Below, in pieces: positions 7,835 to 18,436 of a DNA stretch of 64,000 nt (within the stretch, counting starts at the first letter, position 1; each line of letters starts with the position of its first letter). Origin of the DNA: Sphingomonas immobilis (GTDB lineage Bacteria; Pseudomonadota; Alphaproteobacteria; Sphingomonadales; Sphingomonadaceae); contig NZ_JAUQSZ010000001.1 of NCBI RefSeq assembly GCF_030580995.1, positions 538,036-602,035 of the forward strand. Reading direction: 5' to 3'. A model generated the notes under the pieces. It saw nothing but the letters and a program-made list of their open reading frames with translations. It was not told where the DNA came from and ran no database searches. A program made the position numbers and the translations under genes.

Positions 7835-9061
7835 TCAAATTAGCGACTTGCCGCCCTTGAACAGGCGCAGCACCTTGCCCTGAACCGGCAGGCCGTCGAA
7901 CGGCGTGTTACCCGCCTTCGCCACCAGTTCGTCCGAATCGATCTTCCAGGGCTTGTTCTCGTCGAACAGCAGCAGATCGGCCGGAGCGCCCGGCGTCAGC
8001 GATCCCGTCGCGACCCCCAGCACCTTAGCCGGATTGAGCGCGAGCAGCATGAACAGCCGGTCGATCGCGATCACCTCGTCGCGCACCAGCCCCAGCGCCA
8101 GCGCCAGCAACGTCTCTGCGCCCGCCATCCCGGCCTCGGCATCGGCGAAGGGGAGGCGCTTCTCCTCCGGCCCCTGCGGATCGTGGCCCGAACACAGCAC
8201 GTCGACCGTGCCGTCGCCGACCGCCGCGATCGCCGCCTTGCGGTCGCTCTCGCTACGCAAGGGAGGCGACAAATGCGCGAAGGTACGGAAGTCGCTCATC
8301 GCGATGTCGGACAGGAACAGGTGCGCTGGCGTGATGCCGCACGTCACGCGCACGCCGCGCCTTTTGGCCGCGCGGATCAGGTCGAAACCCGCCGCCGTCG
8401 TCACCTGGCGGATGTGCAGGGCAGCTCCCGTATCCTCCGCCAGCATCAGGTCGCGCGCGATGGCAAGCGGCTCGGCAAGGGCAGGGGCGGCGGGCAGGCC
8501 CATCCGTGTCGCCGTCTCTCCCGCGGTCGCGACCGCGCCCGCCGTCATGCCGCCATCCTCGCCGTGCGCGACAACGGTGAGGCCGAGGTCGCCCGCGTAC
8601 GCCAGCACCTTCCGCATCACGCCCGAATCGGCGATCCAGCCAGCGCCCGTGCCGACCGCGCGCGCGCCCGCGTCGCGGTTGATCGCCATCTCGGCGAGAT
8701 CCTTGCCCGCCAGCCCGCGCGTGGCGGCGGCGATCGGATGGATCCACAGGTCCGGCCGCCCGATCAGCGCCGCGCGCTGGACGAGGCCGGGATTGTCGAG
8801 CACCGGCGACTGATCGGGCATCAGCCCGACGCGCACGATGCCGCCCGCGTGGAAGGCGGGCAGGTCGATCGCGAACACGCCGAGATCGACGATCGCGGGG
8901 GCGAGGATCTTGCCCTTGCAGTCGATCGTCTCGGCATCGTCGGGAAGGTCGAACAGGCCGGTCGCGGCGATGCGGTCGCCCGCCACCAGCACGCCGCCCT
9001 TGCTGACGCCCGCGACCGGGCAGACCAGCGTCGCGTTCAGCAGCGCGAGGGTGCGGTTCAT
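7835..9061 (-). CDS. pyrC: Dihydroorotase-like protein lacking catalytic residues (PyrC')
   Basis: Amidohydrolase-superfamily protein of 408 residues in the family annotated as dihydroorotase. Key active-site motifs are degenerate: the metal-binding DxHxH has become DLGVF (in [14 protein letters not shown]), and the catalytic TDHAPH region reads SGHDPQ. Parts of the fold survive ([37 protein letters not shown]). This matches non-catalytic PyrC' subunits, which in Pseudomonas and others are structural partners required by aspartate transcarbamoylase. The ATG (9059-9061) overlaps the pyrB stop by four bases (ATGA), supporting translational coupling and complex formation. A true catalytic dihydroorotase should lie elsewhere in the genome. 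Confidence 0.9.
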   Translation of the reverse strand: MNRTLALLNATLVCPVAGVSKGGVLVAGDRIAATGLFDLPDDAETIDCKGKILAPAIVDLGVFAIDLPAFHAGGIVRVGLMPDQSPVLDNPGLVQRAALIGRPDLWIHPIAAATRGLAGKDLAEMAINRDAGARAVGTGAGWIADSGVMRKVLAYAGDLGLTVVAHGEDGGMTAGAVATAGETATRMGLPAAPALAEPLAIARDLMLAEDTGAALHIRQVTTAAGFDLIRAAKRRGVRVTCGITPAHLFLSDIAMSDFRTFAHLSPPLRSESDRKAAIAAVGDGTVDVLCSGHDPQGPEEKRLPFADAEAGMAGAETLLALALGLVRDEVIAIDRLFMLLALNPAKVLGVATGSLTPGAPADLLLFDENKPWKIDSDELVAKAGNTPFDGLPVQGKVLRLFKGGKSLI

Positions 9062-10041
9062 GCCCAACCCTCCACGCCGCGCGCCCGCCGCGTCAGCACG
9101 TCGAGGCAGGCCATGCGCACCGCCACGCCCATCTCGACCTGTTCGGTGATCGCCGACTGCGCGCTGTCGGCGACCGAGGAGGTGATCTCGACGCCGCGGT
9201 TCATCGGGCCGGGATGCATCACCAGCGCACCGGGCGCGCGTTCCAGCCGCTTTGGCGTCAGGCCGTAGCGCAGGTGGAACTCGCTGTTCGAAGGGATGAA
9301 GCCGCCCGCCATCCGCTCGTTCTGGACGCGCAGCATCATCACCACGTCGGCCCCCTCCAGCGCCTTGTCGAAATCGCTGAACGGCGTGACGCCCATCGCC
9401 TCGATCCCCGCCGGCATCAGCGTGGACGGCGCGCATACCCGCACCTCGGCGGCGAGCGCGGTCAGCGCGAGGATGTTGGAACGCGCGACGCGGCTGTGCA
9501 GGATATCGCCGCAGATCACCACGCGCTGCCCGGCGATGCTGCCGCGCCGCCGCCGGATCGTCACCGCATCGAGCAGCGCCTGCGTCGGATGCTCGTGCTG
9601 CCCGTCGCCGGCATTCAGCACCGGACAATCGACCTTGCCCGCGATCAGCCGCACCGCGCCCGACGACATATGCCGGATGACGATCACGTCGGCGCGCATC
9701 GCGTTGAGCGTCATCGCCGTGTCGATCAGCGTCTCGCCCTTCTTCACGCTGGATTGCGCGGCGTGCATGTTGACCACGTCCGCGCCGAGCCTTTTGCCCG
9801 CGATCTCGAAGCTCAGCAGCGTGCGCGTGCTGTTCTCGAAGAATGCGTTGATCTGCGTGAGGCCTTCCAGCCGCTTGTCGCTCTTGGCGCGGTTGCGGTT
9901 CGCCTCGATCCACTGATCCGCCTCGTCGAGCAGGAACATGATCTCATGCGGCTGCAACCCGTCGATCCCGGTGAGGTGCCGGTGCGGGAAAACGGCGCTG
10001 CCCGAAATCTGGGAAGCGGGGCGGTGATCGGATGCTGGCAT
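9058..10041 (-). CDS. pyrB: Aspartate carbamoyltransferase catalytic subunit
   Basis: Transfers carbamoyl phosphate to L-aspartate, the committed step of pyrimidine synthesis. The 327-residue protein shows the carbamoyl-phosphate loop [13 protein letters not shown] (STRT), [20 protein letters not shown] [16 protein letters not shown], and [11 protein letters not shown] near the C-terminus. There is no pyrI next to it; the partner here is the overlapping degenerate pyrC'. The start at 10041 gives a normal-length protein, with a short Ser/Gly-containing N-terminus ([14 protein letters not shown]). No strong ribosome site precedes it. Confidence 0.95.
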   Translation of the reverse strand: MPASDHRPASQISGSAVFPHRHLTGIDGLQPHEIMFLLDEADQWIEANRNRAKSDKRLEGLTQINAFFENSTRTLLSFEIAGKRLGADVVNMHAAQSSVKKGETLIDTAMTLNAMRADVIVIRHMSSGAVRLIAGKVDCPVLNAGDGQHEHPTQALLDAVTIRRRRGSIAGQRVVICGDILHSRVARSNILALTALAAEVRVCAPSTLMPAGIEAMGVTPFSDFDKALEGADVVMMLRVQNERMAGGFIPSNSEFHLRYGLTPKRLERAPGALVMHPGPMNRGVEITSSVADSAQSAITEQVEMGVAVRMACLDVLTRRARGVEGWA

Positions 10042-10159
10042 TAAAGGGGTTCGGTAGTCTGCTAAGCGGGGCAGGGCAAGCGGGCCGGGCTATTTGCATC
10101 TTCCTCAAACCATGATGTACCGCTCGGCTGCCAATTGGCGAACGCGGGGGGATAGAATC

Positions 10160-11131
10160 TTGGTCACGCAATTGACGCAGTACGTTTGTGCTGTTCCGGA
10201 TTGGTTTAATCCGCTCATCCATCAGGTGCGCGGTACGAACATCGTGAACATAGAAACAAGTAAAATATTGACTCATCTGGAGAATCTTGGCCCGCTGGCA
10301 AAAGGTGCATCTAATTTTCTTGGGCCCGTTAATACGGTTCTTGCGGTGGCGAACATCGGGGTCACGTTGGCGACGTTTGTTGCGCTTCGGCAGCAATTGA
10401 AAGAAACTGAAGCTGCCGTCATCAACATCGGCGCCAAGATGGACTTGAGGCACAAAAGTGCGATGTTTGCCGGAGTTGGCGCTTCGCTCGACCTACTCGT
10501 GATGGCGGATGACTTACCTGCTCAAGAGGCTAGGGCGCTGGTATTGGCAAATTATGCGCCACTTGCCAAAGAGGTGAGGCTTTTCTCAAGTTATCTCGAC
10601 GAAGTGGTAGCTTCGCTTAAATCGCCAACGGCTGCGCAGTATATCGACATATTGAATATCCAAAATATTCTGAATCTTGTCGAGGTAAAGCTCCTCTTGG
10701 CTCTCGATCGCAAGGCTTCAGCAAACGAGCGGGCTGCGGCAGGACGCGCGCAAATCGATGAGACGGTTGAGAGTTTCGTTAAACTTGTCTGCTTTAAGAC
10801 ATTGAACGCGTCCATCGCAGAAACCGAAATTCGTCAAATGCTGGAGTACTTCGAAGGATTAACCGGAAAAGACGCACTTTCGTTACTGGTAGATCTCAAA
10901 ATCGAAACCGGAAAGTCGATGTTTTCTGCCGTCTCGGGTGAGAAAGTCTGCGCTGATCAACTCAAGGCCGTTGCGATCTTGAAGAGCCGAGCCGAGAGTA
11001 CATTGCTCGAGACTCAGTTGAACTCCGACAAGACCTTGTTTCAGAGCTTGTTGCTCAAAGATTCCCCGGAGCCAATCTCGGTTGAATCGCATTTCGTGAT
11101 TGTGTCGCAACCGTCTCAAATGGCGGCTTGA
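10160..11131 (+). CDS. AT-richer orphan gene of unknown function
   Basis: I do not recognise this 323-residue protein. Base composition is clearly lower in GC than its neighbours, with many AAA, GAA, TTG and ATT codons, which suggests acquisition by transfer. A hydrophobic segment at about 52-76 (FLGPVNTVLAVANIGVTLAT and following) could be one membrane helix; the rest is long amphipathic helices rich in Leu, Ala, Glu and Lys. I chose TTG at 10160 because GGGGGGA lies 7 bases before it; in-frame ATGs at 10112 and 10115 and a TTG at 10094 are possible but lack a ribosome site. No integrase, tRNA or partner gene adjoins it. A membrane-acting or defence-type protein is conceivable but unproven. 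Confidence 0.7.
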   Translation: MVTQLTQYVCAVPDWFNPLIHQVRGTNIVNIETSKILTHLENLGPLAKGASNFLGPVNTVLAVANIGVTLATFVALRQQLKETEAAVINIGAKMDLRHKSAMFAGVGASLDLLVMADDLPAQEARALVLANYAPLAKEVRLFSSYLDEVVASLKSPTAAQYIDILNIQNILNLVEVKLLLALDRKASANERAAAGRAQIDETVESFVKLVCFKTLNASIAETEIRQMLEYFEGLTGKDALSLLVDLKIETGKSMFSAVSGEKVCADQLKAVAILKSRAESTLLETQLNSDKTLFQSLLLKDSPEPISVESHFVIVSQPSQMAA

Positions 11132-11373
11132 GGGATATTTTTCTGTCGCAGCAAACTAACAGCTAAACATCCATCCCGTCACCCCGGGTCGAGGCCGGGG
11201 CGTCGGAGACAGGTTCTGTCCTACACTGCCGCCTTTCCGTATCCTGACGGCACATGCACCGCGCCGCGTCCCCCGCCCCGATGCCCGTTCGCCCTCGCAA
11301 CTGCTTCACACCTCAACGCTTCGTCGCATTTTCACCGTCGTTTTGCGTTACCTTCGTTACCTTCGCGGGCGAA

Positions 11374-12906
11374 TCAGGCCGCCTTCAACTGCGCCACGAA
11401 TCGCTCAGTCGCGGCCTGCAGATCCTGCGCTGTCCGCGACAGCGTCGTCGCCGCGCCCGACACGCGGGTCGAGAGTCGCTCGGTATCGCCCGCCACGGCG
11501 ACCACGTCGCCGATCTGCTGCGCCATGCGGCTCGCGCCGTCGGCGGTGTTGCGTGCGGTCGCCTCGATCGCGTTGGCGGTGTCGCGCTGCTGGTCGACGG
11601 CGGTGCGGATTTCCTGCGCCGCTTCGGACAGCGCGCCGACCATCGTCGCGATCTCGTGCAGCGCGCCGTTGGCGATATCCGCGCCGCCTTGCACGGAGCC
11701 TGCGAGGCTGCGGATCTCGCCCGTCGCGTCGGCAGCCTGGCCGGCGAGCTGCTTCACTTCCTGCGCCACCACCGCGAAGCCGCGCCCGGCCTCGCCGACG
11801 CGCGCCGCCTCCATCGCCGCGTTGAGCGCGAGCAGGTTGGTGCGACCGGCGATGTCGCTGATCGAATCGGCGAAGCTGGCGATCGCGCCGGATCGTTCGG
11901 CCAGCGCGCTCACCGCCTGATGCCCCGAATCGGACATGGTGCGCGCGCTGCCGCTCAGTTGCGCCTGCTGCGTCGCGCTCGCGGCGATGGCGGTGATCGA
12001 ATAGGACAGGTCGGCGATCCGCGCCGCCAGCGTCTGTGCGGTGTCCGACGATTGCGCGGCGAGCAGCGCCGTGTCCGATGTGCCGCGATTGGCGCGCTTG
12101 GCGAGATCGTTGAGCGAACGCGCCGATCCGTCGAGCTCGGTCGACGCAGTGCCGACCGCCGCGACGATATCGGCGACCGATGCGTGGAAGGCGGAGGCGA
12201 GCGTCAGCATTTCCTCGCGGCGGCGCGCGGCGGCTTCGGTCTCGATCTCCTGGCGACGGTGGCGCTCCGCCGATTCGCGACCCTCGGCGGCGCGGGCGGC
12301 GGCGAGCGCGGCCTCGGTTTCGCGGCTGCGGGCGATGGCGTCGGTGGCGAGCCGCTCGCTCTCGCGCGTCGCATCGGCCTGGCGGACGAGCAATTGCCGC
12401 AGCTTCACCGTCAGATAGCTCAGCACCGCGAATTGCAGGAGGACCGCGGCGGCATGGATCAGAACGCGGCCGATATTGCCGTTGCCGGGGAACACCAAGG
12501 CCGGCATCAGCAGCTCGAATGCGAAATGATGTACCGCGATCAGCACCGTGGCGAGCGCGAGCGGCTTCCAGTCGCACAGCACCGTCAGCGCGGCGAGCCC
12601 GACGAAGAAGTACATATGCCCGTCCATCTGCCACGGATGCCCGGCGAGCAGCGACACCGCGACGGCGGGCTGGACGGCGGCAAGCGTGCCGATGAGCAGC
12701 CGCGCGGATTCGTCGTGGCGGCCGCGCAGGACCATCACACTCGGCGCGATGTTGAAGGTCACCGAAATAGCGAGTGCGACCGGCGTGAGCGTGCCGTCGA
12801 GCGTGATATCGATGAGCAGGCAAACCAACGTGCTCGCCCAGCCGGCGATCGCGAGGATCTGCATGCCGCGCTGGCGCAGGCGATCGAGTTCCACAGCGTC
12901 GCTCAT
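11374..12906 (-). CDS. Methyl-accepting chemotaxis protein, polytopic sensor
   Basis: Chemoreceptor of 510 residues. The N-terminal third (about 15-165) holds roughly five to six membrane helices with no large periplasmic domain, so it probably senses through the membrane or the energy state. A charged coiled coil (about 170-240) replaces a recognisable HAMP. The signalling domain follows, with the conserved hairpin tip [20 protein letters not shown] and [18 protein letters not shown] that contacts CheA and CheW. I place the start at ATG 12906, which overlaps the upstream gene stop by four bases (ATGA), rather than three codons earlier. No other che genes are in the window; flagellin lies at 45808. 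Confidence 0.9.
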   Translation of the reverse strand: MSDAVELDRLRQRGMQILAIAGWASTLVCLLIDITLDGTLTPVALAISVTFNIAPSVMVLRGRHDESARLLIGTLAAVQPAVAVSLLAGHPWQMDGHMYFFVGLAALTVLCDWKPLALATVLIAVHHFAFELLMPALVFPGNGNIGRVLIHAAAVLLQFAVLSYLTVKLRQLLVRQADATRESERLATDAIARSRETEAALAAARAAEGRESAERHRRQEIETEAAARRREEMLTLASAFHASVADIVAAVGTASTELDGSARSLNDLAKRANRGTSDTALLAAQSSDTAQTLAARIADLSYSITAIAASATQQAQLSGSARTMSDSGHQAVSALAERSGAIASFADSISDIAGRTNLLALNAAMEAARVGEAGRGFAVVAQEVKQLAGQAADATGEIRSLAGSVQGGADIANGALHEIATMVGALSEAAQEIRTAVDQQRDTANAIEATARNTADGASRMAQQIGDVVAVAGDTERLSTRVSGAATTLSRTAQDLQAATERFVAQLKAA

Positions 12907-13178
12907 GCGGCGCATCCTGCAGGGGGTGCAGCAAGGATCAGGATATTCGCGGCCTGCAGGCGATTGCGGTCGCCCGACACGATCAGCGACCCGGCGGGAC
13001 CGCGTGCGATCAGCGCCGCGCCGTTGCCGGTCGCGCGCGGCACGAGCGTCGCGGCGGCGTGGGCGGTCATCGGTATCAGCATCATGCGGCCATGCGCGGG
13101 CGGCTGGAACGCGAGCGCACCCAGCGCGAGGACGATCCCGCCTGTCTGTCCGAATACGAGCGCCCGCGCGAATGTCAT
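12903..13178 (-). CDS. Small hypothetical protein upstream of the chemoreceptor
   Basis: 91 residues, unknown family. It contains a hydrophobic N-terminal stretch ([19 protein letters not shown], about 5-23) that may be a signal or membrane anchor, then [20 protein letters not shown] and a beta-rich C-terminus ([20 protein letters not shown]). Its stop overlaps the chemoreceptor start by four bases, so the two are co-translated and the protein may be a periplasmic or membrane accessory of that receptor (inference). A GTG two codons upstream (13184) is an alternative start. Confidence 0.65.
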   Translation of the reverse strand: MTFARALVFGQTGGIVLALGALAFQPPAHGRMMLIPMTAHAAATLVPRATGNGAALIARGPAGSLIVSGDRNRLQAANILILAAPPAGCAA

Positions 13179-13268
13179 TGCCACGGCCTAGGCGGCAATG
13201 GTTAACCGGTACTTTAGGTACGCATCGGTACTAACACGCAGCGTTAGACATTGGTCGTAGTCGGACGA

Positions 13269-13730
13269 TTAAACGGCCACCAGCGCATCGATCGCGCCCT
13301 GCAGGATGTAGCTCGCTGCCAGCTTGTCGACACGCTCGGCGCGCTTCGCGCGGCTGATGTCCTCGGCGATCATCTGCCGCTCGACCGCCTGCGTAGACCA
13401 GCGCTCGTCCCACAGCAGGATGGGGAGGGCGACATCCTCCATGTTGCGGGCGAAGGCGCGCGTGCTCTGCGAGCGCGGGCTTTCGCTGCCGTCGAGGTTG
13501 ATCGGCAGGCCGATGACGATCCCTTTCACCTGCTGCTGCGCGATCAGCGCGACCAGCGCGGCCTTGTCGGCGGTGAACTTGCTCCGCTTGATGAGCAAGG
13601 CGGGCGAGGCGAACGACCAGCCCGCGTCGCACAGCGCCGTGCCGATCGTCTTGGTGCCGAGATCGATCCCCAGCAGTCGCCCGGCGCCGGGCAGCGCCTC
13701 GCGGAAAGTCGTGCGGTCGGTGGTAATCAT
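13269..13730 (-). CDS. ruvX: RuvX/YqgF putative Holliday-junction resolvase, pre-16S rRNA nuclease
   Basis: RNase H-fold nuclease of 153 residues. It shows the first catalytic Asp in [15 protein letters not shown], the [17 protein letters not shown] loop, the [15 protein letters not shown] motif (DER), and the last acidic position in [16 protein letters not shown]. The family is implicated in 16S rRNA 5' end processing and in recombination intermediates. The start codon is one base from the stop of the upstream DUF3089 gene, so the two are likely co-transcribed. Confidence 0.92.
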   Translation of the reverse strand: MITTDRTTFREALPGAGRLLGIDLGTKTIGTALCDAGWSFASPALLIKRSKFTADKAALVALIAQQQVKGIVIGLPINLDGSESPRSQSTRAFARNMEDVALPILLWDERWSTQAVERQMIAEDISRAKRAERVDKLAASYILQGAIDALVAV

Positions 13731-13731
13731 C

Positions 13732-14835
13732 CTAGCGGGGCAGGGACTGGAAAGCCTTGAGCCGCCGCGCGATGTCGGCGCGGACGTTCGCCCAGAACAG
13801 GCTGTAGTCGTATACGTGGTAATTGTTGCCCGGCAGCACGAACCCGCCGAGCGACGGCGGCGCGCCGATCATCAGCAGTCCGCGTCCCACGCAGGCCGCG
13901 CCCACGCGACCGGGCTTGATATCGGCGGCGGTCAGGTCGCGGCTGGGATAAAGCGTACCGAGATTGGCGCTGGCCGGTGCGGTGGTGCCGGGCGTGCCGG
14001 TGATCGGGTTGGTGCAGATCATCGGCGTGCCCTTGCGCGACGCGCCGGTGAAGCCCTTCGTGCCGTCGAACGTGTCGAAGATCAGCGAGGGATCGGCAGG
14101 CTCGGCGAAGCTCTGCCACGACAGGATGCACCCGGCCTGATCAGCGTGCGCGCACTCGGGCAGCCCCATCAGCGGCAGGTCGGTGCTGCGCGAGACCGGC
14201 CAGCCGACGATATAGGCCGCGACGATCCGCTTGCTGAGCGGCGTCCCCGCGATCCGTTCGTGCAGCAGTCGCGTCAGGTGCAGCGCCCCCTGGCTGTGCC
14301 CGGCGAGGATGATCGGCCGGTCGCCCGCCTGCTTCAGGAACTCTTCGAACGCCGCCAGCACGTCGCGATAGGCGAAATCGAGCGCCTTCTGCGCGTTCGC
14401 CTGCGTCGTCAGGAACGCGCCGAACGCCGCCTGGCGATAGCGCGGCGCCCAGATCTCGCCGGAGTCGTTGAACGCGCTTGCCTGGCCTTTCAGGAAGATC
14501 GCCGCCTTGGTGTTCGCATCCATGTCGTCGAGCGGCGCGTTCCAGCGCGCACGCACGAGATACGATGTCGGATGGACGAAGAACACCGCCGCCTCGGGCT
14601 TCGCTCCCTGCTTGTAGCCCGGCGGCGTCCAGCGTGCGGGGTTGCGCGCGATGTCGGGCCGCGCGAGCCACATCTTCGCATCCGCATAGTCCGGCGGCGG
14701 CGACAGCGCCTCGACGCTGCCGCCGGGCACCATCGCCATCCGCATGATCTGCGTACCGAAGAAGTTGAAGGCGATGCCCACGCCGGCGGCAATCACGATG
14801 AGGAACGCAAAGACATAGAGGAACTTTCGTGCCAT
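13732..14835 (-). CDS. DUF3089-type alpha/beta hydrolase, membrane-anchored
   Basis: 367 residues from the ATG at 14835 ([20 protein letters not shown]). An N-terminal hydrophobic helix (about 4-24) anchors or exports the protein. The body is a lipase-like alpha/beta hydrolase with the nucleophile elbow [16 protein letters not shown]; an oxyanion-side motif [10 protein letters not shown] lies before it, and a late His is in [12 protein letters not shown]. This pattern is the DUF3089 family found widely in sphingomonads, sometimes described as lysophospholipase-like; the substrate is not known. It precedes ruvX in the same direction and diverges from gatC. Confidence 0.8.
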   Translation of the reverse strand: MARKFLYVFAFLIVIAAGVGIAFNFFGTQIMRMAMVPGGSVEALSPPPDYADAKMWLARPDIARNPARWTPPGYKQGAKPEAAVFFVHPTSYLVRARWNAPLDDMDANTKAAIFLKGQASAFNDSGEIWAPRYRQAAFGAFLTTQANAQKALDFAYRDVLAAFEEFLKQAGDRPIILAGHSQGALHLTRLLHERIAGTPLSKRIVAAYIVGWPVSRSTDLPLMGLPECAHADQAGCILSWQSFAEPADPSLIFDTFDGTKGFTGASRKGTPMICTNPITGTPGTTAPASANLGTLYPSRDLTAADIKPGRVGAACVGRGLLMIGAPPSLGGFVLPGNNYHVYDYSLFWANVRADIARRLKAFQSLPR

Positions 14836-14968
14836 CGGCGAAGGACTTCCATTGTGCAGTGCAGCAAAACCACCGCCGCGCGCAAGTGTGTGCTGGTTGG
14901 CGCAGGAATGCGCCCGGTGCAATCGGTGAAAGGTTGATGACCGACGTGGGCGATGCTAGCCGCGCCTG

Positions 14969-15256
14969 ATGCCAGTAGACACCGCCACCGTGAAGAAGAT
15001 CGCGAGCCTCGCGCGCATCGCGATCTCCGACGAAGATGCCGCGAAGCTCGCGCCCGAGCTCGACAATATCATGGGCTGGATCGAACAGCTCGGCGAGGTC
15101 GATACGAAGGACGTCGCGCCGATGACGGCGGTGATCCCCAATCACCTGCGCTTGCGCGAGGATGTCGTCACCGACGGCAACGTCCGCGATCTGGTGCTGG
15201 CGAACGCCCCGCAGGCCGAACACGGGTTCTTCACCGTGCCGAAGGTGATCGAATGA
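14969..15256 (+). CDS. gatC: Glutamyl-tRNA(Gln)/aspartyl-tRNA(Asn) amidotransferase subunit C
   Basis: Small linker subunit (95 residues) of the GatCAB amidotransferase, which converts Glu-tRNA(Gln) to Gln-tRNA(Gln) in bacteria lacking GlnRS. The sequence is typical along its whole length: [36 protein letters not shown], and the C-terminal [19 protein letters not shown]. First gene of gatC-gatA-gatB; a family A repeat separates it from gatA. Confidence 0.95.
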   Translation: MPVDTATVKKIASLARIAISDEDAAKLAPELDNIMGWIEQLGEVDTKDVAPMTAVIPNHLRLREDVVTDGNVRDLVLANAPQAEHGFFTVPKVIE

Positions 15257-15271
15257 TGACGATCACCACCT

Positions 15272-15359
15272 CCGTTCGCCCTGAGCTTGTCGAAGGGCTG
15301 TACTTCTTCTCCGCCGTCGCAAAAGAAGGGCAGGGCTTCGACAAGCTCAGCCCGAACGG
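15272..15359. repeat. Dispersed inverted repeat, family A copy 3 (gatC-gatA gap)
   Basis: Left arm CCGTTCGCCCTGAGCTTGTC and right arm GCTTCGACAAGCTCAGCCCG plus AACGG form a long near-perfect hairpin with inner CTTCTT/AAGAAG pairing. The right arm ends 9 bases before the gatA ATG. Confidence 0.9.
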
Positions 15360-15368
15360 AATTCTGGC

Positions 15369-16853
15369 ATGACCGACCTCACCGATCTCGGCGTCGCCGC
15401 CATCCGCGACGGCGTGCGCGAGGGTGCTTTCTCCGCGCGCGAAGTCGCAAACGCCTTCATCGCCAAGGTGCAGTCGGCGAAGGTGCTCAACGCCTTTCTG
15501 GTCGAGACCCCCGACCACGCCATCGCCGCCGCCGACGCAGCAGATGCCGCCAAGGCCGCGGGCGAGACGCTCAAGCCGCTCGCCGGCGTGCCGATCGGCA
15601 TGAAGGATCTCTTCTGCACGAAGGACGTGCCGGCCACCGCCGCCAGCCTGATCCTCGAAGGCTTCTCGCCGACGTACGAATCCACCGTATCGGGCAAGTT
15701 GTTCGCGGCGGGCGCGGGGATGCTCGGCAAGCTCAACATGGACCAGTTCGCGATGGGCTCGTCCAACGAGACCTCGGCATTCGGCAACGTCATCTCGCCG
15801 TGGCGGCGCAACGACGGCGGCAACGCGGCGCTCGCGCCCGGCGGATCGTCGGGCGGATCGTCGGCGGCGATCTCGGCGCGGCTGTGCCCGGCGGCGACGG
15901 GCACCGACACCGGCGGATCGATCCGCCAGCCCGCCGCCTTCACCGGCATTTCGGGCATCAAGCCGACATACGGCCGCTGCTCGCGCTGGGGTGTCGTGGC
16001 GTTCTCCTCCTCGCTCGATCAGGCCGGGCCGATGGCGCGCGACGTTCGCGACTGCGCGATCATGCTCGAGGCGATGACCGGATTCGACCCGAAGGACGCG
16101 ACCTCGCTCGATCTGCCGGTGCCGCAGTGGGAAGCGGGGCTGTCGGCGGACCTCAAGGGCAAGACGATCGGCATCCCGAAGCAATACCGCGTCGACAATA
16201 TGCCGCCCGAGATCGAGGCACTGTGGCAGCAAGGCATCCAGTGGGCGAGGGACGCGGGCGCGGAGATCATCGAGGTCTCGCTGCCGCACACCAAATACGC
16301 GCTGCCGGCCTATTACATCATCGCCCCGGCGGAGGCATCGTCCAACCTCGCGCGCTACGACGGCGTGCGCTACGGCCTGCGCGATCTGCCCGAAGGCGCG
16401 AACCTGCAGGACATGTACGCCGCCACCCGCGCGGCGGGTTTCGGGTCAGAGGTGAAGCGCCGCATCATGATCGGCACCTATGTGCTGTCGGCGGGCTTCT
16501 ACGACGCCTATTTCACGCAGGCGTCGAAGGTCCGCACGCTGATCGCCCGCGATTTCGAACAGGCGTTCGAGAAATGCGACCTGCTGCTGACCCCGACCGC
16601 CCCCTCGGCGGCGTTCGCGCTGGGCGAGAAGCAGGCCGATCCGATCGCGATGTATCTGAACGACGTCTTCACCGTGCCCGCGTCGCTGGCCGGCCTTCCA
16701 GCAATGAGCGTCCCCGGCGGCCTCGATGCACAGGGCCTGCCGCTCGGCCTGCAGATCATCGGCCGCCCGCTCGACGAACAGGGCGTGCTGAACGCGGGCC
16801 TCGCGATCGAGCAGCGGGCGGGATTTGTCGCGCGACCCGAGGCTTGGTGGTAG
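15369..16853 (+). CDS. gatA: Glutamyl-tRNA(Gln) amidotransferase subunit A
   Basis: Amidase-signature glutaminase of GatCAB, releasing ammonia from glutamine and passing it to GatB. 494 residues. The Ser-cisSer-Lys catalytic triad is complete: Lys in PIGMKDLFC (K79), the Gly/Ser loop [12 protein letters not shown] (about 158-169), and the nucleophile in [14 protein letters not shown] (S184). Both flanks carry a family A repeat; its ribosome site is formed by the repeat's last bases and is weak (ACGGAATTCTGGC). Confidence 0.96.
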   Translation: MTDLTDLGVAAIRDGVREGAFSAREVANAFIAKVQSAKVLNAFLVETPDHAIAAADAADAAKAAGETLKPLAGVPIGMKDLFCTKDVPATAASLILEGFSPTYESTVSGKLFAAGAGMLGKLNMDQFAMGSSNETSAFGNVISPWRRNDGGNAALAPGGSSGGSSAAISARLCPAATGTDTGGSIRQPAAFTGISGIKPTYGRCSRWGVVAFSSSLDQAGPMARDVRDCAIMLEAMTGFDPKDATSLDLPVPQWEAGLSADLKGKTIGIPKQYRVDNMPPEIEALWQQGIQWARDAGAEIIEVSLPHTKYALPAYYIIAPAEASSNLARYDGVRYGLRDLPEGANLQDMYAATRAAGFGSEVKRRIMIGTYVLSAGFYDAYFTQASKVRTLIARDFEQAFEKCDLLLTPTAPSAAFALGEKQADPIAMYLNDVFTVPASLAGLPAMSVPGGLDAQGLPLGLQIIGRPLDEQGVLNAGLAIEQRAGFVARPEAWW

Positions 16854-16865
16854 AAGCCCTCAACA

Positions 16866-16947
16866 CCGTTCGCCCTGAGCTTGTCGAAGGGCTGTACTTT
16901 ACTTCTGGCCAAGAAGGGCAGGGCTTCGACAAGCTCAGCCCGAACGG
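16866..16947. repeat. Dispersed inverted repeat, family A copy 4 (gatA-gatB gap)
   Basis: Same arms and similar GGGCTGTACTT...AAGAAGGGCAGGG centre as the copy before gatA. It ends about 10 bases before the gatB ATG. Confidence 0.9.
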
Positions 16948-16957
16948 ATTTTAGGTT

Positions 16958-18436
16958 ATGGCTGACGCAACGGCACCCTACCGCATTACAGGCGAAACCG
17001 GCGAGTGGGAGGTCGTGGTCGGCCTCGAAGTCCACGCGCAGGTGACCTCCAACGCCAAATTGTTTTCGGGTGCCGCCACCGCCTTCGGGGCGGAGCCCAA
17101 CACGCAGGTGTCGCTGGTCGACGCCGCCATGCCCGGCATGCTCCCGGTCCCGAACCGCGAGTGCATCCGTCAGGCGGTTCGCACCGGCATGGCGATCGAC
17201 GCGCAGATCAACAAATGGTCGCGGTTCGACCGCAAGAACTATTTCTACGCCGATCTTCCGCAGGGCTATCAGATCAGCCAGCTCTATCACCCGATCGTGG
17301 GTGAGGGCGCGATCGACATCAGCCTCGACGAGAAGAACCCCGATGCGTCGGGCAAGCGCATCGGCGTCGAGCGCATCCATGTCGAGCAGGACGCCGGTAA
17401 GCTGATGCACGATCAGCATCCGACGCGCAGCTACGTCGATCTCAACCGCTCGGGCGTCGCGCTGATGGAGATCGTGTCGAAGCCCGACATGCGCTCCCCG
17501 CAGGAGGCGGGCGCCTATCTCGCCAAGCTGCGCTCGATCCTGCGCTACGTCGGCTCGTGCGACGGCAACATGGATCAGGGGTCGATGCGCGCCGACGTCA
17601 ACGTTTCGGTGCGCAAGCCCGGCGACGAATTCGGCACCCGCACCGAGACCAAGAACGTCAACTCGGTCCGCTTCGTGATGCAGGTCGTCGAGCAGGAGGC
17701 CAAGCGCCAGGTCGCGGTGATCGAAGCCGGCGGGCGCATCGTGCAGGAAACCCGCCTCTACGATCCCGACCGGGGGGAGACGCGCTCGATGCGCTCCAAG
17801 GAAGACGCGCACGATTACCGCTACTTCCCCGATCCCGATCTGCTGCCGCTGGAACTCGACGATGCTTTCCTGGAGGAATGCCGCGCGAGCCTGCCCGAAC
17901 TGCCCGACGCCAAGCGCGCGCGGTACGAGGCGGCGGGGATCACGCCCTATCAGGCGGCGGTGCTGACCGCCGACGTCGACTCGGCGCTGTGGTTCGATAC
18001 GTTGCTGGAGGCGGGCGCGAAGCCGGTCGCGGCGGCGAACTGGACGACGTCGGAACTGTTCGGCGCGCTCAACCGCACCGGCAAGGATATCGCCACCTCG
18101 CCGGTGTCGCCAGGGCAGGCCGCCGAGTTGCTCGGCCTCGTCGCCGACGGCACGCTATCGGGCAGCCTAGCCAAGCAGGTGTTCGAGATCATGCTAGAAA
18201 CCGGTGACGGCGCCGCGAAGATCGTCGACGAGCGCGGCCTCAAGCAGACCAGCGACACCGGCGCGATCGAGGGCGTCATCGCCGGCATCCTCGCCGCCAA
18301 TGCCGACAAGGTCGAGCAGTACAAGGGCGGCAAGGAGGCTTTGTTCGGCTTCTTCGTCGGCCAGACGATGAAGGCGATGCAGGGCAAGGCCAACCCGCAG
18401 GTCGTCAACGAACTGCTGAAGAAGGCGCTGGCGTGA
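16958..18436 (+). CDS. gatB: Glutamyl-tRNA(Gln) amidotransferase subunit B
   Basis: tRNA-binding kinase/transamidase subunit of GatCAB, 492 residues. It shows the N-terminal signature [12 protein letters not shown], the [21 protein letters not shown] active-site region, [14 protein letters not shown], and the [19 protein letters not shown] motif; the YqeY-like tail ends [14 protein letters not shown]. Third gene of the gat cluster; its stop overlaps the start of the cyclophilin gene. Confidence 0.96.
   Translation: MADATAPYRITGETGEWEVVVGLEVHAQVTSNAKLFSGAATAFGAEPNTQVSLVDAAMPGMLPVPNRECIRQAVRTGMAIDAQINKWSRFDRKNYFYADLPQGYQISQLYHPIVGEGAIDISLDEKNPDASGKRIGVERIHVEQDAGKLMHDQHPTRSYVDLNRSGVALMEIVSKPDMRSPQEAGAYLAKLRSILRYVGSCDGNMDQGSMRADVNVSVRKPGDEFGTRTETKNVNSVRFVMQVVEQEAKRQVAVIEAGGRIVQETRLYDPDRGETRSMRSKEDAHDYRYFPDPDLLPLELDDAFLEECRASLPELPDAKRARYEAAGITPYQAAVLTADVDSALWFDTLLEAGAKPVAAANWTTSELFGALNRTGKDIATSPVSPGQAAELLGLVADGTLSGSLAKQVFEIMLETGDGAAKIVDERGLKQTSDTGAIEGVIAGILAANADKVEQYKGGKEALFGFFVGQTMKAMQGKANPQVVNELLKKALA

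Noticed and set aside
7835..9913. 692-codon reading of the dihydroorotase-like gene
   Set aside because: The extra upstream part lies inside pyrB in another frame; the ATGA overlap at 9058-9061 marks the true start.
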